Of a stretch of DNA of 64,000 nt, positions 1 to 8,083 are shown piece after piece. Below the pieces are notes generated by a model. It was given only the letters and a program-made list of their open reading frames with translations. It made no database searches and was not told the DNA's origin. The DNA is from Asanoa sp040654855 (GTDB lineage: Bacteria; Actinomycetota; Actinomycetes; Mycobacteriales; Micromonosporaceae). Position numbers and translations under genes: made by a program. How positions within the stretch are numbered: the first letter of the stretch is position 1; each line of letters begins with the position of its first letter. The DNA lies in NCBI RefSeq assembly GCF_040654855.1, contig NZ_JBFAIU010000006.1, positions 1 through 64,000 of the forward strand, given 5' to 3'.

Positions 1-1
1 G

Positions 2-889
2 CTGGTCGCCACCGACGAGGTCGACGGCCGGCTCGGCTACGGCGACCCGGTCGCACTGCGCGGCGCCGGCGGGATGGTCACCTGGCTGGCCGCCGAGGGC
101 GCGACGGTGACCCGGGGCAAGCCGATCTACCGGGTCGACGGGGATCCGGTGGTGCTGCTCTACGGCCCGTTGCCGGTGTACCGGCCGCTCGCGTCGGGCG
201 TCGAGGGCGCCGACGTGCGGCAGTTCGAGCAGAACCTGGCGGCGCTGGGGTACGACGGGTTCACCGTCGACGACGACTACACGTCTGCGACGGCGTCCGC
301 CGTCCGTTCCTGGCAGGAGGACCTCGGCGCCCCGGTCACCGGGACCGTCACCGCGACGCTCGTCGCGTACGCGCCCGGGCCGATCCGGGTCGCCGCGCAC
401 AATGCCGAGGTCGGCGCGCCGGCCGGCGGCGCGGTGCTCAGCTACACCGGCACCCGGCGGCTCGTCACGATCGACCTGCCGGTGGCGGACCGCGACCTCG
501 CGGTGGCCGGCGCGGCGGCGACGATCCAGCTCCCCGACGGGAAGACCGCGCGGGGCAAGGTCGCCACGGTCGGCGCGGTCGCGACCGCCGCCCAGCCCGA
601 CGCCGAACCCACGGTCGAGGTGACCGTCACGGTCGCCGACGAGAAGGCGCTCGGTGACCTTCGTGAGGCGCCGGTCGACGTGGAGCTGACCGCGGAGAGT
701 CGCGCGGACGTCCTGACCGTTCCGGTCGCCGCCCTGGTCGCGCTGGCCGAGGGCGGCTACGGCCTGCAGGTGCTCGACGGCGCCACCAGCCACTTCGTCG
801 CGGTCGAGACCGGGCTGTTCGCGAGCGGCCGGGTCGAGGTCAGCGGCGCGGGCGTCGCCGAGGGGATGGCCGTGGGGATGCCGTCATGA
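2..889 (+). CDS. Efflux transporter periplasmic adaptor (HlyD/MacA-like), 5' end cut off
   Basis: The frame is open from the first base of the window, so the N-terminus lies outside. The visible 295 residues include a peptidoglycan-binding-like segment (G-V-E-G-A-D-V-R-Q-F-E onward, about nucleotides 200-345), followed by a beta-barrel membrane-fusion-protein portion with a D-L-P-V-A-D-R-D-L-like strand set and a final barrel domain. Such adaptors link an inner-membrane ABC permease to the cell envelope; in Gram-positives they sit outside the membrane with MacB-type transporters. The stop overlaps the ATG of the ABC ATPase gene (ATGA), so the three genes form one operon. Substrate unknown; the neighbouring MacB-like parts suggest peptide, lipid or drug export (inference). 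Confidence 0.8.
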   Translation: MVATDEVDGRLGYGDPVALRGAGGMVTWLAAEGATVTRGKPIYRVDGDPVVLLYGPLPVYRPLASGVEGADVRQFEQNLAALGYDGFTVDDDYTSATASAVRSWQEDLGAPVTGTVTATLVAYAPGPIRVAAHNAEVGAPAGGAVLSYTGTRRLVTIDLPVADRDLAVAGAAATIQLPDGKTARGKVATVGAVATAAQPDAEPTVEVTVTVADEKALGDLREAPVDVELTAESRADVLTVPVAALVALAEGGYGLQVLDGATSHFVAVETGLFASGRVEVSGAGVAEGMAVGMPS

Positions 890-1554
890 CGCTGGTGGCG
901 CTGCGCGACGTGCGCAAGGTGTACCCGGGCGGGGTCGTCGCCGTCGACGGCATCTCGCTCTCCGTCGAGGCGGGCGAGCTGGTCGCGATCGTCGGGCCCT
1001 CCGGCTCGGGCAAGTCGACCGTGCTGCACCTGGTCGGCACGCTGGACCGGCCGACGTCCGGGACCGTCGAGATCGCGGGCCACGACATCGCCCGGCTCAC
1101 CGACCGCCGGCTCAGCGCCCTGCGGGCCAGCCGGATCGGGTTCGTCTTCCAGCAGTTCCACCTGGCACCCGGCGTGCCGGCACTGGACGCGGTCGCCGAC
1201 GGGCTGCTCTACGCGGGCGTACGCCGATCGGTGCGGCTCGACCGGGCCCGGGCGGCGCTGACCACGGTCGGGCTCGCGCACCGTCTCCGGCACCGGCCGC
1301 ACGAGCTCTCCGGCGGGGAGCGGCAGCGGGTCGCGATCGCCCGGGCGGTGGTCGGTGACCCGGATCTGCTGCTCGCCGACGAACCGACCGGCAACCTCGA
1401 CTCGGCGTCGGGTGCGGCGGTGCTCGAGCTGCTCCGCGGGCTGAACGCGGCCGGCACCACGATCATCGTGATCACGCACGACCGGGAGATCGCGGCGCGG
1501 TTGCCGCGCCGGGTCGAGATCCGCGACGGCCGGACGGTGAGCCATGCGAACTGA
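886..1554 (+). CDS. ABC transporter ATP-binding protein, MacB/LolD type
   Basis: A 222-residue cytoplasmic ATPase with all core motifs: Walker A GPSGSGKST (residues 37-45), a Q-loop FQQF, signature LSGGERQ (141-147), Walker B LLLADE followed by PTGNLDS, and a switch histidine in ITHDRE. The PTGNLD text is typical of the MacB/LolD/FtsE group rather than of importers. It overlaps the adaptor gene by 4 nt and the permease gene by 11 nt, which argues for translational coupling of a three-part efflux pump. Confidence 0.93.
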   Translation: MTLVALRDVRKVYPGGVVAVDGISLSVEAGELVAIVGPSGSGKSTVLHLVGTLDRPTSGTVEIAGHDIARLTDRRLSALRASRIGFVFQQFHLAPGVPALDAVADGLLYAGVRRSVRLDRARAALTTVGLAHRLRHRPHELSGGERQRVAIARAVVGDPDLLLADEPTGNLDSASGAAVLELLRGLNAAGTTIIVITHDREIAARLPRRVEIRDGRTVSHAN

Positions 1555-2728
1555 GCCTCGGCTCCGCCTCACGGACGTCGCCCGGCTCGGCGCCACCGGC
1601 TTGCGTTCCCGGCCGTTGCGGGCCGTGCTCGCCGCGCTCGGGATCGCGATCGGCATCGCGGCGATGACCGCGGTCGTCGGTGTGTCCGCCTCGTCGCGGG
1701 CCGAGTTGCAGCGCACGCTCGACCAGCTCGGCACCAACCTGCTGACGGTCGGCCCCGGCAACAAGCTGTTCGCCGACGAGCCCGCGACGCTGCCGGACGA
1801 GGCGGTCGCGATGGTGCGGCGGATCGGGCCCGTGACCTCGGTCAGTGCCACCGGCCGGGTGGACGCGAAGGTCTACCGCACCGATCGCGTCCCGGCCGCC
1901 GAGAACGGCAGCATCGCGGTGGTCGCCAGCTATCTCGACCTGCCGGCGACGGTCGGGGCGACGGTGGCCCGCGGCGGGTGGCTCAACGCGGGGACCGCGC
2001 GGTACCCGGCGGTGGTGCTGGGCCGCGTTGCGGCTGACCGGCTGGGTGCGTCCGTCGGGCAGCCGGTCTGGCTGGGCGACGCCTGGTTCACCGTGGTCGG
2101 CGTGCTGGATCCGGTGCCGCTCGCGCCGGAGCTGGACACGTCGGCGCTGGTCGGCTGGTCGGCGGCGACCGACTACCTGGGTTTCGACGGGCACGCGACG
2201 ACCATCTACACGCGGGCCGACGAGGCGTCCGTGGAAGCGGTGGCGGCGGTGCTGGCCAACACCGCCAACCCGGAGTCGCCGGCGGAGGTCGAGGTGTCGC
2301 GGCCCTCGGACGCGCTGGCCGCGGGCCGGGCCGCCGACGACGCGTTCACCGGGCTGCTGCTGGGCCTCGGCGCGGTGGCGTTGCTGGTCGGCGGCGTGGG
2401 CGTGGCGAACACGATGGTCATCTCGGTGCTCGAGCGGCGGGGTGAGATCGGGCTGCGCCGCTCGCTCGGCGCCACCCGGGGGCAGATCCGGACGCAGTTC
2501 CTCGCCGAGTCGCTGCTGCTCTGCGCGCTCGGCGGGATCGGCGGCGTGCTGCTCGGCATCGGCGTGACCACGGCGTACGCGGTGACCCAGGGTTGGCCCG
2601 CGGTCGTGCCGGCGTGGGCCTCGCTCGGCGCCGTCGCGGCGACCCTGTTGATCGGTGCGATCGCGGGGCTCTATCCGGCCGTGCGCGCCGCCCGGCTCGC
2701 GCCGACGGAAGCACTGGCCGCGCCGTAG
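1544..2728 (+). CDS. ABC transporter permease, MacB/FtsX family
   Basis: 394 residues with the MacB layout: an N-terminal membrane segment (about residues 27-46, ALGIAIGIAAMTAVVGV), a large extracytoplasmic domain (about 50-265), and three C-terminal membrane helices with the FtsX-family text RRGEIGLRRSLGATRGQI between them. This mechanotransmission type of permease drives export from the outer leaflet or periplasmic-side space rather than classic translocation. The ATG start lies inside the ATPase gene. It is the last gene of the operon; a PadR-type operator and regulator follow immediately. Confidence 0.9.
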   Translation: MRTEPRLRLTDVARLGATGLRSRPLRAVLAALGIAIGIAAMTAVVGVSASSRAELQRTLDQLGTNLLTVGPGNKLFADEPATLPDEAVAMVRRIGPVTSVSATGRVDAKVYRTDRVPAAENGSIAVVASYLDLPATVGATVARGGWLNAGTARYPAVVLGRVAADRLGASVGQPVWLGDAWFTVVGVLDPVPLAPELDTSALVGWSAATDYLGFDGHATTIYTRADEASVEAVAAVLANTANPESPAEVEVSRPSDALAAGRAADDAFTGLLLGLGAVALLVGGVGVANTMVISVLERRGEIGLRRSLGATRGQIRTQFLAESLLLCALGGIGGVLLGIGVTTAYAVTQGWPAVVPAWASLGAVAATLLIGAIAGLYPAVRAARLAPTEALAAP

Positions 2729-2740
2729 CTAGATGGTTCC

Positions 2741-2754
2741 GCTATCTAGATAGC
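2741..2754. promoter_or_regulatory. 14-bp perfect palindrome upstream of padR, candidate operator
   Basis: GCTATCTAGATAGC is its own reverse complement. It sits 19 nt before the padR ATG, and just upstream of a TAGCGT -10-like hexamer at 2760-2765 that would start transcription at or next to the ATG. A repressor bound here would cover the promoter spacer, as expected for autoregulation by the PadR protein encoded next. The site is seen; PadR binding is inferred. Confidence 0.6.
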
Positions 2755-2773
2755 CGTGCTAGCGTGCTCGACC

Positions 2774-3112
2774 ATGGATCAGGATCGCCGGGCGCAGTGG
2801 CTACGGGGCGTGCTCGACCTGTGCGTCCTCGGGCTGCTCGCGCGCGGCGACTCCTACGGCTACGAGCTGGCCCAGTCGCTGCAGTCCGCCGGGCTCGGCG
2901 CGATCCAGGGCGGCACGCTCTATCCCGTGCTGTTGCGGTTGCAGCGCTCCGGCCTGGTGACCGTCTACTGGCGTGAGGGCGGCGGCGGCCCGGCCCGCAA
3001 GTACTACCAGGTCAGCCCCGCCGGGCGGGCGGTGCTCTCCGAGGCCTCGGGCCAGTGGGCGGCGTTCGCCGGCGGGGTCGGCGCGATACTCCAGGAAAGG
3101 ACGGCGCGGTGA
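2774..3112 (+). CDS. PadR family transcriptional regulator
   Basis: A 112-residue winged-helix regulator: LRGVLDLCVLGLLARGDSYG is the PadR helix-turn-helix opening, followed by the GGTLYPVLLRLQRSGLV recognition-helix/wing region and G-G-G-P-A-R-K-Y-Y, then a short dimerisation helix. PadR proteins usually repress a neighbouring efflux gene set until a toxic ligand binds. The ATG at 2774 is preferred over an upstream TTG-like start because a -10-like TAGCGT ends 8 nt before it (leaderless arrangement). Its stop overlaps the GTG of the ABC gene, so it is the first gene of the exporter operon it probably controls. Confidence 0.9.
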   Translation: MDQDRRAQWLRGVLDLCVLGLLARGDSYGYELAQSLQSAGLGAIQGGTLYPVLLRLQRSGLVTVYWREGGGGPARKYYQVSPAGRAVLSEASGQWAAFAGGVGAILQERTAR

Positions 3113-3933
3113 GATACGAGATCTGGCTGGCCGCACTCACCGATGAGCTCCGGCGGCACGGCGTCGGGCCGGACCTGGCGGGGCACGTGGTCGCCGAGGC
3201 GGCCGGGCACCTGCGCGACAGCGGCGAGCCGCCGCTGCGGGCGTTCGGTCCGCCGGCCGCGTACGCGGCGGCGGTCGCGGACAGCGTGGGCGGCCCGGTC
3301 GGCCCGGCGCGCGCGGCCGTCGGCCCGGTGCGGTTGCGGGCGATCGACATCGTCAAGCGGTACGGGCGACGCACCGTGCTCTCCGGCGTCTCGCTGGCCG
3401 TGCACGCCGGCCAGGTCGCCGCGATCGTGGGCGCCAACGGCTCCGGCAAGTCGACGTTCCTGCGGATCTGCGCCGGGCTGACCGGTGCGGACGGCGGTCG
3501 GGTCGAGCTGCACGGGACGGTCGGCTACTGCCCGCAGGCGGGCGGGACCGCCGACTTCCTCCGCGCCGACGAGCACTTCGCGCTGATCGGCGCGGGCCGG
3601 GGTGTGCCGCGCGGTGCGGCGGCCCGCGACGGTGCCCGGCAGGCGGCCGCCCTCGACTGGGCGCCGGGCGACGAGCAGGCGCGGCAGCTGTCGGGCGGCA
3701 CGCGGCAGAAGCTCAACCTGGTGCTCGCCGGGCTCGGCGACCCCGACATCCTGCTGCTCGACGAGCCGTACCAGGGCTTCGACCGCGGCACCTATCTCGA
3801 CTTCTGGCACGAGGTGTGGCGCTGGCGCGACGCCGGGCGGGCGGTCGTGGTGGTCACGCACCTGCTCAACCAGCTCGACCGGGTCGACGTCGTGCTCGAC
3901 CTGTCGGCCGGCGACACGGGGGTGGCGGCATGA
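3109..3933 (+). CDS. ABC transporter ATPase with N-terminal HAAS-like extension
   Basis: 274 residues from GTG at 3109, which follows a GGAAAGGA ribosome-binding site and overlaps the padR stop. Residues 1-65 form a short helical region (E-I-W-L-A-A-L-T-D-E-L, then G-P-P-A-A-Y-A) resembling the HAAS module that is usually found on membrane proteins beside padR genes. Residues 75-274 are an ABC ATPase: Walker A GANGSGKST, signature LSGGTRQ, Walker B ILLLDEP, H-loop VVTHLL. Fusion of a HAAS-like region to an ATPase is unusual. Partners are the permease gene downstream and PadR upstream. Confidence 0.85.
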   Translation: MRYEIWLAALTDELRRHGVGPDLAGHVVAEAAGHLRDSGEPPLRAFGPPAAYAAAVADSVGGPVGPARAAVGPVRLRAIDIVKRYGRRTVLSGVSLAVHAGQVAAIVGANGSGKSTFLRICAGLTGADGGRVELHGTVGYCPQAGGTADFLRADEHFALIGAGRGVPRGAAARDGARQAAALDWAPGDEQARQLSGGTRQKLNLVLAGLGDPDILLLDEPYQGFDRGTYLDFWHEVWRWRDAGRAVVVVTHLLNQLDRVDVVLDLSAGDTGVAA

Positions 3934-4613
3934 CCCGGACCCTGACGGTCGCGGAGATGACGCTGCGCGAGACGGCGCGGCGGCGTGGCGTACTCCTGAT
4001 GCTGCTCGTCCTGCCCCTGGCCTTCTATCTCGCCCGCCGCGGCGACCATCTCGGCCAGTCGATCCGGTTCGTGTGCCTCGGGTTGAGCTGGGCGTTGAGC
4101 ACGGCGGCGCTGTTCGTGGGCTCGGCGGCGCGGTCGCTCGAACCGCGGCTGCGGCTGTCCGGCTACCGGACGCACGACCTGTTCCTCGGTCGGCTGGCGG
4201 CGCTCTGGGCACTCGGGTTGGGGCTGTCGGCGCCGTACTTCCTGCTGATCAGGTTCGACCAGCACGACGTGCGGTACGGCGCGATCGCGGTGATCATGCT
4301 GATCGGCGTGCTCGTGGCGCCGCTGTTCGGGCTCGCGGTCAGCGCGCTGCTGCCCCGCGACCTCGAAGGCATGCTCGTGCTGCTCACGGTCGTCGGGCTG
4401 CAGATGATCCTCGACCCGGCCGGCAACGCGGCCCGCTTGCTGCCGTTCTGGTACAGCCGGGAGATCGGCACGTACGCGATCGACCACACGTCGGCGGGCT
4501 ACCTCGATCGCGGGCTGCTGCACGGCGCGGTGACCGCGGGACTACTCCTCGCAGTCGTCGCCGTGGCCTTCGGTGTGCGGCTCCGTCGGCGGCCACACGT
4601 CCGAATCGTGTGA
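3930..4613 (+). CDS. ABC-2 type transporter permease-like membrane protein
   Basis: 227 residues, starting at the ATG that overlaps the ATPase stop by 4 nt. About six hydrophobic segments can be drawn (for example GVLLMLLVLPLAFYLA, FVCLGLSWALSTAALFVG, AIAVIMLIGVLVAPLFGLAV, LLHGAVTAGLLLAVVAVAFGV). No recognisable catalytic motif; position and topology make it the membrane partner of the preceding ATPase. The transported substrate cannot be read from sequence. An extended reading frame exists upstream but runs through the ATPase gene and has no support. Confidence 0.75.
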   Translation: MTRTLTVAEMTLRETARRRGVLLMLLVLPLAFYLARRGDHLGQSIRFVCLGLSWALSTAALFVGSAARSLEPRLRLSGYRTHDLFLGRLAALWALGLGLSAPYFLLIRFDQHDVRYGAIAVIMLIGVLVAPLFGLAVSALLPRDLEGMLVLLTVVGLQMILDPAGNAARLLPFWYSREIGTYAIDHTSAGYLDRGLLHGAVTAGLLLAVVAVAFGVRLRRRPHVRIV

Positions 4614-4682
4614 TTCTCGCCGCGCCCGATCCGGCCGCTCGGCTGGTGCGAGGCCGCGGCGCCCGTGTCAGGATGGGTTGCC

Positions 4683-5564
4683 ATGGTGGTGGCGATGGCT
4701 CCTTTGGACGACCTGACCGACTGGCTCCGCGGCAGTGGTCTGGAGATCGTCCTCTTCGTCACCGGCGCGATCCTGCTGTCGCGTCTGGCTCGCTGGATCA
4801 GCGGCCGCATCTACCAGCGCATCGACGCCCGGCCGGCCGGCAACGAGCAGATCGCGGACGAGGCGGCCAAGCACCGCCACGTCGTCACGCAGGGCCTGAC
4901 CTGGGTCGTCATCGTGATGATCTACTCGATCGCGGCCGTGCTGGTGCTCTCGCGCCTCGGCATCCCGATCACCGGCCTGGTCGCGCCCGCGGCGGTGCTC
5001 GGTGTCGCGCTCGGCTTCGGCGCCCAGCGGATCGTGCAGGACATCCTGGCCGGGACGTTCATCATCTTCGAGCGGCAGTACGGGTTCGGTGACGTGATCC
5101 GGATCGGCACGCTGGGCTCGGAGGCCGGCGTGACCGGCACGGTCGAGGAGGTCACGCTGCGGATCACGCGGCTGCGAACGCTCCAGGGCGAGGTCGTGAT
5201 TGTGCCCAACGGCCAGATCGTCCAGGTCATCAACATGTCGCGGGACTGGGCGCGGGCGGTCGTCGACGTGCCGGTGCCGGCCTCGGTCGACCTGACCCGG
5301 GCGCGCGAGATCCTGCAGGAGGTCACCGCGGCGGCGGTCGAGGACCCGGACCTCGGCCAGATGCTGCTGGACGCGCCGACCGTGCTGGGTGTGCAGAGCC
5401 TCGAGGTCGACTCGGTGCATCTGCGGATCGTGGCCCGGACGTTGCCCGGGAAGCAGTTCGACGTGGGGCGTGAACTGCGGTCGCGGGTGGCTCTGGCGTT
5501 CCAGCACGAGGGCATCCGGGTCGCCGCGGCCGTGGACACCGCCGAGCCGATGGCGGCCTCGTGA
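4683..5564 (+). CDS. Small-conductance mechanosensitive channel family protein (MscS)
   Basis: 293 residues. Three membrane segments (about 14-35, 75-96, 100-125) precede the MscS pore-lining signature A-A-V-L-G-V-A-L-G-F-G-A-Q-R and the beta domain beginning D-I-L-A-G-T-F-I-I-F-E-R-Q-Y-G-F-G-D, with VPNGQIVQVINMSRDW matching the conserved N-G-x-I-x-x-x-x-N-x-S motif. Such channels release solutes on hypo-osmotic shock. ATG at 4683 is chosen because AGGA at 4670-4673 is well spaced; a GTG at 4665 is an alternative. Its stop overlaps the next small gene (GTGA). Confidence 0.92.
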   Translation: MVVAMAPLDDLTDWLRGSGLEIVLFVTGAILLSRLARWISGRIYQRIDARPAGNEQIADEAAKHRHVVTQGLTWVVIVMIYSIAAVLVLSRLGIPITGLVAPAAVLGVALGFGAQRIVQDILAGTFIIFERQYGFGDVIRIGTLGSEAGVTGTVEEVTLRITRLRTLQGEVVIVPNGQIVQVINMSRDWARAVVDVPVPASVDLTRAREILQEVTAAAVEDPDLGQMLLDAPTVLGVQSLEVDSVHLRIVARTLPGKQFDVGRELRSRVALAFQHEGIRVAAAVDTAEPMAAS

Positions 5565-5926
5565 GCCGCCGGCTGTTGGGGAAGGTGCGGCTGTCGACGG
5601 TCGTACTCGGGCTGGTCTTCGTCGTGGCGTTCGTCTTCTATCTTCTGCTGCGGCCTGACCCGGCGCAGTCGACGGAGCAGCCGGGGCGGCCGGCGGGGTC
5701 GGAGCAGCGCGAGGAGCGCTCGACTCGTCCGCCGACCACGACGCCGTCGCCTTCAACGACGACGCACCGCCCTTCGCCGAGCGCTACTCCTACCCGGCCG
5801 CCGTCGCCGCGGGTGACCACGCCGCCGCCGTCAGCTACGCCCTCTCCGACGCCGCCGAGCCCTTCGCCGACGCCGTCGCCGTCTGGTGATGGGGATGCTG
5901 ATGCGCCGTCGGAGGCACCGAGCTAG
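5561..5926 (+). CDS. Small membrane-anchored Pro/Ser/Thr-rich protein
   Basis: 121 residues from GTG overlapping the MscS stop. Basic start MSRRLLGKVR, one membrane helix (STVVLGLVFVVAFVFYLLL, about 12-30), then a tail composed almost entirely of Pro, Ser, Thr and charged residues. Such tails usually span the cell wall and may be glycosylated. Translational coupling to the channel suggests a joint role in the envelope, but no function is recognised. The TAG stop is shared head-on with the convergent DinB gene within CTAG. Confidence 0.65.
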   Translation: MSRRLLGKVRLSTVVLGLVFVVAFVFYLLLRPDPAQSTEQPGRPAGSEQREERSTRPPTTTPSPSTTTHRPSPSATPTRPPSPRVTTPPPSATPSPTPPSPSPTPSPSGDGDADAPSEAPS

Positions 5927-6369
5927 CTCGCTTCGGCCTGGTCGAGCATGCGGGCGTAGTAGGTGACGTTCGCGACGTGCTCGATCACCTCGCGCAGTGA
6001 CCAGGCGCCGTCCTGTGGTTTCTCGTCGAGGGTCTGCGGGTCGATGTGCTGGAGCCGGGCCCGGTAGCAGGCGGCGAGCCTCGTCAGCCGGCTGCGCGCC
6101 TCGTCGAGGTCGGTCTCGGTGAACCGGGCGAAGTCGGCGTGGGTCGTGACCGTGCGGCCGTGCCACTCGTCGGGGATCGTCGGCAGCCCGGCGACGCGAC
6201 AGTCGATCTCCGCGAGGTGGTCGAGCAGGTGGTCGGCGACGCGGCGAATCGCCTTGTGCGGGGTCCAGGCATTGCCGTCCCGGTAGACGGGCGTCCCGTC
6301 CCAGCCGAGCCAGGTGGCGGCCCGGGCCAGCACGTCGTCGACGGACTCCTGGATCAGTTCGGTGATCAT
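5923..6369 (-). CDS. DinB superfamily protein
   Basis: 148 residues forming a predicted four-helix bundle with histidines at DHLLDHL (helix 2), H-G-R and E-V-I-E-H-V-A (helix 4), the usual metal-ligand pattern of DinB/YfiT proteins. In actinomycetes many relatives are mycothiol-dependent transferases, so a thiol-transfer or detoxification role is plausible but not proven. The ATG at 6369 lies 6 nt after a TACGGT -10-like box (6376-6381 on the plus strand), so the mRNA looks leaderless. Divergent from an arsR-type gene 64 nt away. Confidence 0.75.
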   Translation of the reverse strand: MITELIQESVDDVLARAATWLGWDGTPVYRDGNAWTPHKAIRRVADHLLDHLAEIDCRVAGLPTIPDEWHGRTVTTHADFARFTETDLDEARSRLTRLAACYRARLQHIDPQTLDEKPQDGAWSLREVIEHVANVTYYARMLDQAEAS

Positions 6370-6433
6370 GCAGCGACCGTAGGCGCGGGACGCTTCGGTG
6401 CCGCCCGAACTGTCGCGGGCCTACCGTTGGGCG
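6370..6433. promoter_or_regulatory. Divergent promoter region with two mirror-image leaderless -10 boxes
   Basis: On the minus strand TACGGT (6376-6381) ends 6 nt before the dinB ATG. On the plus strand TACCGT (6422-6427) ends 6 nt before the arsR-type ATG. Both fit the TANNNT-N6 pattern of leaderless actinobacterial transcripts. The 64-nt interval leaves room for one regulator site serving both genes; the ArsR-type protein is the obvious candidate. Confidence 0.5.
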
Positions 6434-7126
6434 ATGACCACCGACGTAGACCTCGCGGCGGTCGCCCGGCTGATCGCGGAGCCGGCCCGGGCGGCGATGC
6501 TCGACGCGCTCCTGTCCGGCTCGGCGTTGGCGGCGGGCGAACTGGCCCGCGCGGCCCGGGTCCGCCCGTCGACGGCGAGCGGGCACCTGGCCCAGCTGGT
6601 CTCCGGCGGTTTGGTGGAGGTCACGCACAGCGGCCGGCACCGGTACTTCCGGCTGGCCTCGGCCGATGTGGCGCACGCGCTGGAGGCACTGGGCGCGATC
6701 AGCCCGCCGCGGCCGGTGCGGTCGCTACGCCAGTCGCGCACCGACGAAGCGATGACCTTGGCCCGCACGTGCTACGACCACCTAGCCGGCGTGGTCGCGG
6801 TGGCCCTGGTCGACGCGTTCGTGGCGGATGGTCTGCTGGTCGCCGGCGGTGACGGTTTCGTCCTGACGCCGGCGGGCGCTTCGGCGCTGGCCGACGCCGG
6901 CGTGGACGTGGCGGGGGCGCGGTCGACACGGCGTTCCTTCGCGCGCTCATGCCTGGACTTCACGGAGCGGCGGCCGCATCTGGCGGGCGCACTGGGCGCG
7001 GCGGTGTGCACGCACGCGTTGGCGGAGGGTTGGTTCGTGCGGCGCGCACCGGGCGGCCGCGCACTCCGGATCACGGACGAGGGCCGCCGCCAGCTGGCGA
7101 AGCGGTGGCAGATCGAGGCGCCCTAG
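6434..7126 (+). CDS. ArsR-type winged-helix transcriptional regulator
   Basis: 230 residues. Residues 1-85 carry the ArsR-like helix-turn-helix (AARVRPSTASGHLAQLVSGGLVEV, then HSGRHRYFRL as the wing and A-D-V-A-H-A-L-E-A-L). Residues 95-230 form a second domain with a conserved T-C-Y-D-H-L-A-G motif and a C-terminal winged-helix-like portion. This longer two-domain form is common in actinomycetes and lacks the metal-binding ELCVC motif, so it is not a classic metal sensor. ATG at 6434 is chosen for the TACCGT box 6 nt upstream. It probably regulates the divergent dinB-like gene. Confidence 0.82.
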   Translation: MTTDVDLAAVARLIAEPARAAMLDALLSGSALAAGELARAARVRPSTASGHLAQLVSGGLVEVTHSGRHRYFRLASADVAHALEALGAISPPRPVRSLRQSRTDEAMTLARTCYDHLAGVVAVALVDAFVADGLLVAGGDGFVLTPAGASALADAGVDVAGARSTRRSFARSCLDFTERRPHLAGALGAAVCTHALAEGWFVRRAPGGRALRITDEGRRQLAKRWQIEAP

Positions 7127-7554
7127 CTGGGCTTGCTGAGTACGCGAGCGACCATCTCGAAGGACGCGGCACCGAGATCAAGGTCGGCGGCGGCTTCGCG
7201 AATGGGCTGGCCGGCCTGCGGGTCGTACCCCTGGAGCCCGGTCTCCTCCTCGACGACCTGACCGAGGAGAAACATGGTCCGGAGTACGGCGGTGGCGCTG
7301 TCGGGGACCGTCATCTCGGCGGAGTCGGCGCAGAGGATGAGCTGTATGCCGGTGCCTTCGTGGGTGAGCTGTCCGTTGTCGTCGCTGAGCGTGGTGACGA
7401 GGTCGCCCAGCAGCAGCTTGGCCCGCTTCGTGACGCGCTGCCAGACCTGTTCGTCGGGCCCGGCACCGAAGTCCTGGTAGTCCTCGGCGACTTCGAGCGC
7501 CTCGTCCCAGGTTTGCCCCGGCTGCCGGCGCATGAACAGAAGGTCATAGCCCAC
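7123..7554 (-). CDS. Conserved hypothetical protein
   Basis: 143 residues from GTG at 7554 (V-G-Y-D-L-L-F-M-R-R). The frame stays open another 73 codons upstream, but that part is low-complexity and Arg/Gly-rich; the ordered protein clearly begins at GYDLLFMRR. The body has T-W-D-E-A-L-E-V-A-E-D, an amphipathic helix around Q-R-V-T-K-R-A-K-L-L-L, a central G-I-Q-L-I-L-C-A-D-S-A-E-M strand region, and a helical C-terminus. No family is recognised with confidence. Its stop overlaps the arsR-type stop in CTAG. Confidence 0.6.
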   Translation of the reverse strand: MGYDLLFMRRQPGQTWDEALEVAEDYQDFGAGPDEQVWQRVTKRAKLLLGDLVTTLSDDNGQLTHEGTGIQLILCADSAEMTVPDSATAVLRTMFLLGQVVEEETGLQGYDPQAGQPIREAAADLDLGAASFEMVARVLSKPS

Positions 7555-8083
7555 GCGCGCAGCGTACCGGCTGGAGTGCCGGACATGGACGAGCGTGAAC
7601 AGGTCGGGATGGCCGACTTGCGGTCCGGGCTCGCGCCCTTTAGACGGACCCACACTCAGCCACGCGGCCACCTGCGCGTGGGTCGGGCTCGAGCTCTGCT
7701 CCCTCAGTCCGGGCAGCAGGCGATCTGCTCCCCGATTGCGCCTCGTGGTGGGGTTGAAGAGCGTTTCGACCAACAGCAGGCTGCCGACTGAGGCCTCTTA
7801 GTCGGAGGCCGAGCAGCCAACCGGTTCTTGGGCGCGTCGCCCACCACCACACTGGCCGGCCGTTGCGGCAACTGCCGTGCCGGGCGCCGGCTGCGGGACC
7901 CTGTCGTGCCTGGGCGGAGTCGCGGCGAGCGCGCTCTGCCCGGTGGGTGTGCGCGGCAACCACAGTCTGCCTGTCCCGACCGATCGCTGGTTGATCTTGT
8001 TGGGGACTTCCGCGATGGAAGCGTCCGGTGGGTCGTGCAACCGCGATCGTCGACAGCTGTGACGCCAACTACTCTCCGCCCGT

